Assembly (NCBI GenBank): GCA_016839905.1
Contig: JAEOTJ010000363.1
Coordinates: 1-5,286 of the forward strand
DNA from: Promethearchaeota archaeon
Lineage (GTDB): Archaea > Asgardarchaeota > Lokiarchaeia > Sigynarchaeales > SOKP01
Direction: 5' to 3'
DNA length: 5,286 nucleotides
The notes beneath the pieces were generated by a model. It was not told where the DNA came from. It made no database searches and saw only the letters and a list, made by a program, of their open reading frames with translations. Every line of letters begins with the position of its first letter. The first letter of the stretch is position 1. Position numbers and translations under genes: made by a program. Positions 1-5,286 of the stretch are shown here, piece by piece.

Positions 1-2395
1 CATCTGAACCGGTACCAGAATCAGTTATGTTAATTTGTGCTGGTGTTGGCCCAGATATTATGTTAATCGAAGGAGTTTCATTAAGAATGTAATAAGAGTA
101 GTTATTCTCTGGTCCTACAGAGACTCTCAATAAATTAGGACCGGCAAGACTTTCATATGGTACATTATAAGTATATGTGGCTATACCATTTATGTTTGTT
201 GTATTATATCCAATAATCGTCCAATTATTATAATCAATAAGATGACGAAATGCGACTGTTTCAAATTGTATTGGACTTCCTCCCATATCGGTAACTTTTA
301 CTTTAAGTTGAAGATTAGAATATCTACTAACGGAAGGTTGGTAATACTCATTAGAGCGAAAATTATTTATATAAAAAGATATTTTTTTTTCCTGGTACTT
401 TGTAATATTTAGATCCATTCTATTACTTGATGCTTTAATGTATGATGTTGTATTATCAGTCCAAGTTCCATTAAAATCAACTCTTATTTCATACTTTCCT
501 ATGGGAATTTGGTCATTCACTCTTAAATCAATAGAAAACTGACCATTGGCATCAGTGGTAACCGAGGATGGTGTAGGAGTAAAAGGATTAGTTTGAGGAG
601 TATTATTTCCCTTTTTGAATAGAAGAAAATTAGATATATCTAGTTGAGCATTTTCAATTCTAGCATTATTTACCGGATCAAAAATGTAACCTTGAACTGT
701 TGTATCATTTGTTATTGAGCGATTGAGAAACTGAGGGCTTACACTAGTAAGATTAACATCAATAGAACCATTTACAATAAATTGGGTTGTATTCTCAAGA
801 GTTCCTTGAAACGACACTCTGATTGTATGAGGGCCGACAAATAGAGAATTATCAACTAGATATGATGTAGATACAATACCATTTGAATCTGTATAAAATG
901 TACCGATATTTGTATTGTTAGTTATATCTTGAATAACAATAGGAACATTTTCTATTACTGCATTAGGAGAATCGGAATCTATGATTGCAGTAATGTTGAC
1001 AGAGGAAGTTCGATTATAAACAGTGCTATCTGTAGAAACATTAAGAGTGTAGGAAGGTGGAGCAGTAGGATATCCATCTAAGACATCAATTTCAACCCAA
1101 TGACCTTCTCCAGTCCCTTCATCAGTTGGAATATAAACCTCTGCCCAATTATACATATTCTTAAATTTTACGGAAAATCCATCCAAATTCTCATCACTAT
1201 CATAAGCTTCTGTACTATTAACGCCCTTGCTATTAAAACCGCTAACAAAGCGGCTTGCAACACCAAAAATCCTGCAAAATGCGGAAAAGGCAGAAGCGAA
1301 ATGGGTAGATATACCTTCTTCTTCTTCGCAGAACCATTCAATTTCATCTTCCCCGTCTTCTGGACCTTCATCACCAATCCATTTTGAATAACCAAAAGTA
1401 AAGTTATTTTGAAGGTAAGTTAAAATCTTATTTACTACTGTCCAAGCATTATCATCAGGATTAATTATAGTCTCTAATACATCACAATGACCTCTAAAAT
1501 TATCTCTATCAGCTTTATAGCCCGAGATCCCCAGAGGTAATTGTATAAATTGATCTTTTATTGCAGATGGAGTATAGTTTGCGTTGACTGCAGTGTTATT
1601 AAGTTCTTGAGGAGTTGGTAATCCAGGCTTCCCCCATAATCTATATTTTAAATTAAAATTATGAACACCGTCAAAATCTAATAGTAATGATGTGCAATTG
1701 AGATCATCTTTAAATAGAAAAACTGAGTCTTTATTAAAAGAAGAAGAATTAGAATCGACACTCCCGGCTACAATATAAGGATCTGGAAAAAGCGAAAATA
1801 TTGTTAATGAATTTGCTCCATCATTAGATTTTAGTCCACTCGTCATTTTAAGCAGATATTCATCTGCACCTAGTGCCTTATGTACATCATCAAACAATGA
1901 AATATTTGTAAAAAAAGTTTGAGATTTTTCTTCCGTTGATGTCCAAGATTCACCATCATATTCATCATAACATTCTTGTTTCCATAATATATCCGACATA
2001 TCATCTATGGAGTCATAATCATAAACTTTAAATACTTCAACCTCAGAAAATAATGCCGCGATTAACAGACTTGTATAATCACCTAGATCATAATCCCCAA
2101 CATCACCATCAAACATATCCATTAAATCTTGTATTTGTTCCGCCGTTAAATCACCAAGTAGGTCTAATAAATCTTGGAGGTCCATAGGTAAAGGTGGAAG
2201 CATATTAATTCGATCTTTATAATCTGCATTTGATGTTTCTTCGTTAGGATTTATTCTTTGAGAACCTAAGAGCGTGCTATATAGAAGAGTTTGCCATGTA
2301 AAAAAAGAGAGTAAGATACCAGCAATGATAAAAACTCCAACAATCCTTTTTTTGTTAACACCTCTGCCGAGTAGTTCTTCATGAATATCTGACAT
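1..2395 (-). CDS. Membrane-anchored surface protein, transglutaminase-like (probably inactive) plus Ig-like domains; C-terminus cut by window edge
   Basis: The frame is open from the ATG at 2395 to base 1 (798 codons) with no stop, so the C-terminus is missing. Residues 1-17 are short, with a KKR just before a single hydrophobic segment at about 18-43, which suggests a cytoplasmic N-terminus and an external body. Residues 65-107 are Leu/Asp-rich. A transglutaminase-like core lies at about 320-442: GISTHFASAF at 361-370, then RIFGVASRFVSGF, then YNWAEVYIP at 415-423, then WVEIDVLDG to 441. In the family these correspond to GxCxHFA, HAWxEVY and the Asp motif. Here Cys is Ser363 and His is Tyr415, while Asp437 is kept, so catalysis by the usual triad is unlikely. 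Three Ig-like beta regions follow at about 448-543, 544-670 and 671-775. About 25 N-x-S/T sequons fit an N-glycosylated surface protein. The start is chosen because the TM segment follows directly; no clear Shine-Dalgarno site precedes it. A role in cell-surface binding or protein assembly is inference. Confidence 0.85.
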   Translation of the reverse strand, partial: MSDIHEELLGRGVNKKRIVGVFIIAGILLSFFTWQTLLYSTLLGSQRINPNEETSNADYKDRINMLPPLPMDLQDLLDLLGDLTAEQIQDLMDMFDGDVGDYDLGDYTSLLIAALFSEVEVFKVYDYDSIDDMSDILWKQECYDEYDGESWTSTEEKSQTFFTNISLFDDVHKALGADEYLLKMTSGLKSNDGANSLTIFSLFPDPYIVAGSVDSNSSSFNKDSVFLFKDDLNCTSLLLDFDGVHNFNLKYRLWGKPGLPTPQELNNTAVNANYTPSAIKDQFIQLPLGISGYKADRDNFRGHCDVLETIINPDDNAWTVVNKILTYLQNNFTFGYSKWIGDEGPEDGEDEIEWFCEEEEGISTHFASAFSAFCRIFGVASRFVSGFNSKGVNSTEAYDSDENLDGFSVKFKNMYNWAEVYIPTDEGTGEGHWVEIDVLDGYPTAPPSYTLNVSTDSTVYNRTSSVNITAIIDSDSPNAVIENVPIVIQDITNNTNIGTFYTDSNGIVSTSYLVDNSLFVGPHTIRVSFQGTLENTTQFIVNGSIDVNLTSVSPQFLNRSITNDTTVQGYIFDPVNNARIENAQLDISNFLLFKKGNNTPQTNPFTPTPSSVTTDANGQFSIDLRVNDQIPIGKYEIRVDFNGTWTDNTTSYIKASSNRMDLNITKYQEKKISFYINNFRSNEYYQPSVSRYSNLQLKVKVTDMGGSPIQFETVAFRHLIDYNNWTIIGYNTTNINGIATYTYNVPYESLAGPNLLRVSVGPENNYSYYILNETPSINIISGPTPAQINITDSGTGSD

Positions 2396-2455
2396 GACAA
2401 AATCCAGAATTTTTTTTTGAACCGTGGTAGTTTAGATTATTAATAAAGTCATATT

Positions 2456-2470
2456 ATTTATATATATTTT
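2456..2470 (-). promoter_or_regulatory. TATA-like promoter element of the transglutaminase-like gene
   Basis: Read on the minus strand this is AAAATATATATAAAT, centred about 68 bases before the ATG at 2395. With the usual archaeal spacing of about 25 bases, transcription would begin near 2437 and leave a leader of about 40 bases. In so AT-rich an intergenic region a chance match is possible; the similar spacing at the other two genes adds some weight. Confidence 0.4.
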
Positions 2471-2534
2471 ATGTCAATACATATTACTTTACTAGACACT
2501 TTTCTACTTTATTGTAAAAGATTATTTTTTTTTA

Positions 2535-2561
2535 AAATGGAAAAATAAAAATTAAAATTAA
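2535..2561 (-). terminator. U-rich transcription end after the proline-rich gene
   Basis: Directly after the TAA at 2562-2564 the transcript would read a run of T-tracts (TTTTAATTTTTATTTTTCC) with no stem-loop. Oligo-T tracts without hairpins are the common archaeal termination signal. The assignment is by position and composition only. Confidence 0.4.
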
Positions 2562-3611
2562 TTAAAATTCATAGCCACATTTAGTGCATAACATTTTCTT
2601 GGCATAAATTGGCTTAGGAATATAACTAATAATTTTAGTTTTATCTTCAACTTCTTTAATCCCAAATCCTGATGCACCACAGTTAGGACATACTTTCCTA
2701 CTAGAAGAGATTGGGGCACTTGCCGTAGGGTCCATACTTGGAGGGGGCATGCTAAAATCTTGAGTAGATCCCATGATCGGTGTCGCATCAGCACCTAAAG
2801 ATGAGCTCATTCCGACGCTGGCACCAGGAGAGCCTACTGGTTGTGTTGAAAGTGTTGAAGCCATTACGGGTTGGGGTTCCTGTAATTCTTTAATACGTTT
2901 ATCTTTGTACGTAATTTCTTCTTCTAATTCATCAATTTTCTGTTTTAACGGTTCTATTTGGGATTGTAAATTAATTGTTTTTTCTTGCATTTCTTGGTTT
3001 TGACTTTGTAAACTATTATTTTGAGATTTTAATTGAGTATTTTCATTAGTCAATTGATTAACTTGGTTTAGAGCTTTGTCATTAGAAGATCGTAATTCTT
3101 CGATTTGCCTATTTAAATCATCAATTTGGTTATCCTTTTGCGAAATTTTAGATTCCAATTCATTGACTCTAAAATCTTGTGGAGGAGGACCACTACTGAT
3201 GGCGGGAGTTGGTGTTGGAGGCATTCCTGGGGAAGGTCCTGGCATTGGAGGCATTCCTGGGGAAGTTCCTGGCATTGGAGGCATTCCTGGGGAAGTTCCT
3301 GGCATTGGAGGCATTCCTGGGGAAGTTCCTGGCATTGGAGGCATTCCTGGGGAAGGTCCTGGCATTGGAGGCATGCTTGGGGAAGGTCTAGGCATAGCAG
3401 GAGGCGGCATGCTTGGGGAAGGTCCTGGCATAGGAGGAGGCGGCATGCTTGGGGAAGGTCTAGGCATTGGAGGCATTCCTGGGGAAGGTCTAGGCATAAC
3501 GGGAGGTGGCGCCTGAAAGCCTGGAGACATAGAAGGTGCTCCAGGAGGAGCTATTCCCAAATCAGGTATATCAAAGTCAAATTCATTCTTTTTCTTCTTT
3601 TTATTTGGCAT
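2562..3611 (-). CDS. Proline-rich repeat / coiled-coil / C-terminal zinc-ribbon protein
   Basis: A 349-residue protein of unknown function; I recognise the architecture but no named family. In order: a polybasic N-terminus (MPNKKKKKNEFDFD), then a Pro/Met/Gly/Ser region at about 20-143 built of PGTSPGMPPM-type decamers and two 12-residue variants such as PRPSPSMPPPPM. Next is a Gln/Asn/Glu/Leu-rich heptad-like coiled coil at about 147-243, a Ser/Met/Pro linker at about 244-303, and a zinc ribbon with Cys308, Cys311, Cys342 and Cys345 (CPNCG ... CTKCGYEF) ending at the C-terminus. There is no signal peptide or membrane segment, so it is probably cytoplasmic. A TTG four codons upstream (3623) would extend the frame, but the ATG at 3611 is the more likely start; neither has a clear ribosome-binding site. 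The coiled coil suggests oligomerisation, and the proline repeats suggest binding to profilin-, WW- or SH3-like partners. Both roles are inferred. Confidence 0.85.
   Translation of the reverse strand: MPNKKKKKNEFDFDIPDLGIAPPGAPSMSPGFQAPPPVMPRPSPGMPPMPRPSPSMPPPPMPGPSPSMPPPAMPRPSPSMPPMPGPSPGMPPMPGTSPGMPPMPGTSPGMPPMPGTSPGMPPMPGPSPGMPPTPTPAISSGPPPQDFRVNELESKISQKDNQIDDLNRQIEELRSSNDKALNQVNQLTNENTQLKSQNNSLQSQNQEMQEKTINLQSQIEPLKQKIDELEEEITYKDKRIKELQEPQPVMASTLSTQPVGSPGASVGMSSSLGADATPIMGSTQDFSMPPPSMDPTASAPISSSRKVCPNCGASGFGIKEVEDKTKIISYIPKPIYAKKMLCTKCGYEF
3211..3492 (-). repeat. In-frame minisatellite encoding the Pro/Met/Gly/Ser repeats
   Basis: Nine tandem units inside the proline-rich gene. In plus-strand order: six 30-base units (3211-3390), two 36-base units (3391-3426, 3427-3462) and one more 30-base unit (3463-3492). 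The units at 3241-3270, 3271-3300 and 3301-3330 are identical, and the next differs at a single base (gtt to ggt). All lengths are multiples of three, so changes in copy number keep the frame. On the coding strand the units give PGTSPGMPPM, PGPSPGMPPM, PRPSPSMPPM and the 12-residue PRPSPSMPPPPM and PGPSPSMPPPAM. This stretch is far richer in G and C than the rest of the window. Confidence 0.95.
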
Positions 3612-3676
3612 TTTTATTTCCAATAATTTTTTAAAAACTTTTTTAATTAAGTATTTTCAAGATAAATATTATTACT

Positions 3677-3689
3677 AAATTTATAATTG
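3677..3689 (-). promoter_or_regulatory. TATA-like promoter element of the proline-rich gene
   Basis: On the minus strand this reads CAATTATAAATTT, centred about 72 bases before the ATG at 3611. It predicts a start site near 3657 and a leader of about 45 bases. It lies in the 117-base gap after the deacetylase stop, which would let this gene be transcribed independently. The surrounding sequence is very AT-rich, so this is tentative. Confidence 0.35.
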
Positions 3690-3700
3690 TTTTCACAAAT

Positions 3701-3728
3701 TTTTAAATGAAAAATAATTTCATAAAAA
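3701..3728 (-). terminator. Possible stem-loop terminator after the deacetylase gene
   Basis: Inverted repeat ATGAAA (3707-3712) / TTTCAT (3718-3723) with a 5-base loop, flanked by TTTT at 3701-3704 and A-tracts at 3724-3728. The transcript runs into T-rich sequence immediately after the TAA at 3729-3731. The stem is AU-rich and weak, so the T-tracts may matter more than the hairpin. Confidence 0.35.
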
Positions 3729-4823
3729 TTAAAAACAATTCCAAAATGGGTTTAAATTATCTTTTAATGTAGGTAATAATTTATGATTTATGTAATTTAA
3801 TATATCTTTTTCTGAGGTTCTAGGTTTTTCTTCAATAAGCATATCATCTTCATCATTAAGAACTTTTAAACAGTTGTATACGGCTCTGGCTTGTTTATCC
3901 ACTTGATATCCCCCTTCTAATGTAATTAAAATTCTCTCGTTAGCAAATTCTTTAGCAATTTCTCTAATTAATTTTAAATAAATCGCTGGTGCTTGATATG
4001 TCCACCCCATATATGTTAGATCATCGGACCAATGTGTATCAAATCCTGCAGAAATAAGGATAAATTCTGGTTTGAACTCTTGACATATAGGCAATACAAT
4101 CTCATTAAAAAATATTTTAATCACATCATCAGCCGCTTTAGGAGGCATTGGATAATTAATTATTTTGCCTTCTCCTTTCCCCTTGCCTATTTCACCAATA
4201 AAACCGCTTCCAGGATAAAGTGTTCTTCCATCTTGATGTGAGTTAAACATTATTAAATCGCCATTTTCAGATTTAGAGCCATTATAGAAGATATCTTGGG
4301 TTCCATTTCCGTGATGGCAATCCCAGTCAATAATGGCCACTTTCTTCACGTTTTTTTCTCTAAATAAATACTCAGCGGCGATTGCTATATTATTAAAGAT
4401 GCAAAAACCTGCACATTTATGAGAATTTGAATGATGTCCTGGGGGTCTTACTAATGCAAATCCATTTTTAATATTTCCATTTAAAATTTCATCGATAGCC
4501 TGTAAATTTCCGCCAACAGAACACAAAGATGCTTCGTAAGTTTTAGATGAGACTGAAGTATCCATATCAAGATTTTGAATTCGGCCCGTCTTTTCGCTCA
4601 ATTCGCTAACTTCTTTTACTTCTTTAATTAAGCTCTCATCGTGTACATATTTAAGTTGATCTAAGGTGGTTTTTCTTGGCTTGATTAACTTGTAGTTAGG
4701 ATCTTCTAAAACTTTCTTTTCTTTTAAAAATTCCATTATTGCTATAAGGCGCTCATGTGACTCTACATGGAGCCCGATCTGGTGCTCAAGAAATATTTTA
4801 TCATATATAATTCCCGTAGTCAT
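3729..4823 (-). CDS. Histone deacetylase-family zinc amidohydrolase (class II-like)
   Basis: A complete 364-residue enzyme of typical single-domain HDAC/acetylpolyamine amidohydrolase length. It is expected to remove acetyl (or other acyl) groups from lysine side chains or polyamines by Zn-dependent hydrolysis in the cytoplasm. Visible motifs: TGIIYD at the N-terminus; RPPGHH with the general base/acid pair His130-His131; AGFCIFNNIAIAA; DWDCHHGNGT supplying zinc ligands Asp168 and His170; SAGFDTHWSDD supplying the third ligand Asp262; and LEGGY with the transition-state Tyr306. All catalytic residues are present, so it should be active. The DWDxHHGNGT and SAGFD motifs look more like class II/bacterial-archaeal HDACs than class I. 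The ATG at 4823 is preferred over a GTG four codons upstream (4835), because family members begin close to the TGIxYD strand; there is only a weak AAGTGG upstream. Substrate is unknown: archaeal histones or other chromatin proteins, acetylated enzymes and acetylpolyamines are all possible. Confidence 0.95.
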   Translation of the reverse strand: MTTGIIYDKIFLEHQIGLHVESHERLIAIMEFLKEKKVLEDPNYKLIKPRKTTLDQLKYVHDESLIKEVKEVSELSEKTGRIQNLDMDTSVSSKTYEASLCSVGGNLQAIDEILNGNIKNGFALVRPPGHHSNSHKCAGFCIFNNIAIAAEYLFREKNVKKVAIIDWDCHHGNGTQDIFYNGSKSENGDLIMFNSHQDGRTLYPGSGFIGEIGKGKGEGKIINYPMPPKAADDVIKIFFNEIVLPICQEFKPEFILISAGFDTHWSDDLTYMGWTYQAPAIYLKLIREIAKEFANERILITLEGGYQVDKQARAVYNCLKVLNDEDDMLIEEKPRTSEKDILNYINHKLLPTLKDNLNPFWNCF

Positions 4824-4892
4824 TATAAAAGCCACTTATTTTTTTAGAAAAAATTTTAATTTTTACTATATCTAAGGATTTAGTAATAAAAG

Positions 4893-4900
4893 TATATATA
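4893..4900 (-). promoter_or_regulatory. TATA box candidate of the deacetylase gene
   Basis: TATATATA, reading the same on both strands, centred about 74 bases before the ATG at 4823. It predicts transcription from near 4871 and a leader of about 47 bases, matching the spacing at the two downstream genes. A second, closer candidate (TATAGTAAAA on the minus strand, 4861-4870) would give a leader of about 15 bases. Confidence 0.4.
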
Positions 4901-4945
4901 GATTTTTGTATGGATTAATAAACTAGAAAATCTCATTAGTCTCTA

Positions 4946-4956
4946 TTTTTAAATAT
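4946..4956 (+). promoter_or_regulatory. Possible plus-strand TATA-like element
   Basis: TTTTTAAATAT-type sequence upstream of the inverted-repeat cluster. Archaeal spacing would place transcription start near 4980, just before the first stem-loop. Another candidate, TTTTTTATAAG, lies at 4962-4972. There is no independent support in such AT-rich DNA. Confidence 0.2.
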
Positions 4957-4979
4957 ACAACTTTTTTATAAGATTATTA

Positions 4980-5205
4980 TGAAATAAGCATTCCCAAATT
5001 CTCTAGCAGATGATGGGATACAGGGTTTGGTGTTAAACCCTCAAGTTGTCAAGATTTCTTGATAATTTTAAATAAGATTAGGTAATTTTTACTAGTTTTG
5101 ATAACATAGAATAAAAATAGTTGAAAAAACAAGCTTAATGAGAAAAAAAACAATTAAATATTGAGAGTATTTTTAATATTCTCTTTTTGATTAAAATCAA
5201 AAAAT
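4980..5205 (+). ncRNA. Candidate structured RNA or long leader (inverted-repeat cluster)
   Basis: Four stem-loops occur in about 180 bases. AGGGTTT/AAACCCT is at 5022-5028 and 5035-5041. An 11-pair stem AAGTTGTCAAG/CTTGATAATTT is at 5043-5053 and 5058-5068, with two G:T pairs. GAGAGTATT/AATATTCTC is at 5163-5171 and 5175-5183, with one G:T pair and a T-run after it. TTTTTGAT/ATCAAAAA is at 5184-5191 and 5196-5203. The G:T pairs form in a plus-strand RNA but would be A:C mismatches in a minus-strand RNA, which hints at the strand. I see no match to tRNA, rRNA, SRP or RNase P signatures. It could be a small RNA or the leader of a divergent gene; AT-rich chance folding is the alternative. Confidence 0.3.
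5163..5188 (+). terminator. Hairpin followed by T-run, terminator-like
   Basis: Nine-pair stem GAGAGTATT (5163-5171) / AATATTCTC (5175-5183) with a 3-base loop, followed at once by TTTTT (5184-5188). This has the shape of an intrinsic terminator on the plus strand. The T-run also pairs with A-rich sequence at 5196-5203, forming an overlapping second hairpin. Confidence 0.35.
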
Positions 5206-5251
5206 CTTCTTTTTAAAACCGACAAAAACTCTGATTATCCCATATCTTTTA

Positions 5252-5286
5252 ATGTCGGGGGATTACGGAAATTATTTTCTTAATAA
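5252..5286 (+). CDS. Possible first codons of a divergent gene, cut by the right edge
   Basis: An ATG at 5252 opens a frame that stays open to the window end and would encode MSGDYGNYFLN. Only 11 codons are visible, so this may be chance. There is no Shine-Dalgarno site before it. An inverted repeat CCGACA (5219-5224) / TGTCGG (5253-5258) overlaps the start codon and could affect access to it in an RNA. No product can be proposed. Confidence 0.2.
   Translation, partial: MSGDYGNYFLN

Larger units (their letters stand above)
4824..5251. other. Long non-coding region upstream of the deacetylase
   Basis: These 428 bases hold no ORF of convincing length on either strand. They contain the deacetylase promoter candidates at the left, the inverted-repeat cluster in the middle, and a possible divergent gene start just beyond the right end. 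Tiny plus-strand frames exist, such as MRKKTIKY followed by TGA (5138-5164), which ends at the terminator-like hairpin. None can be supported as a gene. Confidence 0.6.

Noticed and set aside
1100..1395. Overlapping short open frames on both strands within 1100-1395
   Set aside because: They lie in other frames of the transglutaminase-like gene, at its conserved motifs, and show no family features.
1160..1395. Frameshift or pseudogene in the transglutaminase-like gene
   Set aside because: The long frame is continuous across this region with conserved motifs before and after, so the short internal frame is a shadow. The homopolymer at 382-390 also keeps frame.
2075..2180. EF-hand-like calcium site in the Asp/Leu-rich segment (residues 72-107)
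   Set aside because: FDGDVGDYDLGDY lacks the correct ligand spacing (1,3,5,7,9,12) and the closing Glu; it is better described as an acidic segment.
3211..3492. CRISPR-like array
   Set aside because: The units are contiguous with no unique spacers, and are in frame within a coding sequence.
3076..3626. Plus-strand frames with Gly/Trp/His-rich repeats (HSWGRSWHWR-like, GIGGIPGE-like)
   Set aside because: They are antisense readings of the minisatellite. The minus-strand frame is supported by a coiled coil and zinc ribbon outside the repeat.
5001..5045. tRNA or C/D-box RNA
   Set aside because: ATGATGG resembles a C box imperfectly and no well-placed D box follows; there is no T-loop or acceptor-stem pattern for a tRNA.
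1..5286. Mobile element or prophage
   Set aside because: No transposase, integrase, terminal inverted repeats or target duplications were seen.

Overview
This AT-rich window reads as archaeal, most likely from an Asgard (Lokiarchaeia-like) lineage. The assignment rests on gene style, not a database match: TATA-like boxes instead of clear Shine-Dalgarno sites, U-rich 3' ends, a secreted-type protein dense in N-glycosylation sequons, and a proline-rich/coiled-coil/zinc-ribbon protein. Another archaeal group cannot be excluded from the sequence alone.

Layout. Three genes lie on the minus strand, so in transcription order they run right to left. First is a complete zinc-dependent histone deacetylase-family amidohydrolase (3729-4823). 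Second is a 349-residue protein with a lysine-rich N-terminus, a tandem-repeat Pro/Met/Gly/Ser region, a long coiled coil and a C-terminal CxxC...CxxC zinc ribbon (2562-3611). Third is a large membrane-anchored surface protein with a transglutaminase-like domain followed by Ig-like beta domains (1-2395). It has no stop codon and runs off the left edge. The gaps between genes are 117 and 166 bases. Each gene has a TATA-like element centred about 68-74 bases before its start, so they look individually transcribed rather than forming a tight operon.

The right-hand 463 bases (4824-5286) carry no convincing complete gene. They contain a cluster of inverted repeats whose G:T pairs suit a plus-strand RNA. 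They may be a structured non-coding RNA, or the leader of a divergent gene whose first codons could lie at 5252-5286.

Main points of interest: (1) the transglutaminase-like domain has Ser where the catalytic Cys is expected and Tyr where the catalytic His is expected, so it is probably a pseudoenzyme; (2) the proline-rich repeat protein could be a polyproline ligand or scaffold in a cell with eukaryote-like cytoskeletal proteins, and its 30-base repeat shows recent expansion; (3) the structured non-coding stretch at the right. No shared pathway for the three genes can be read from the sequence. Only the surface protein is clearly extracytoplasmic.
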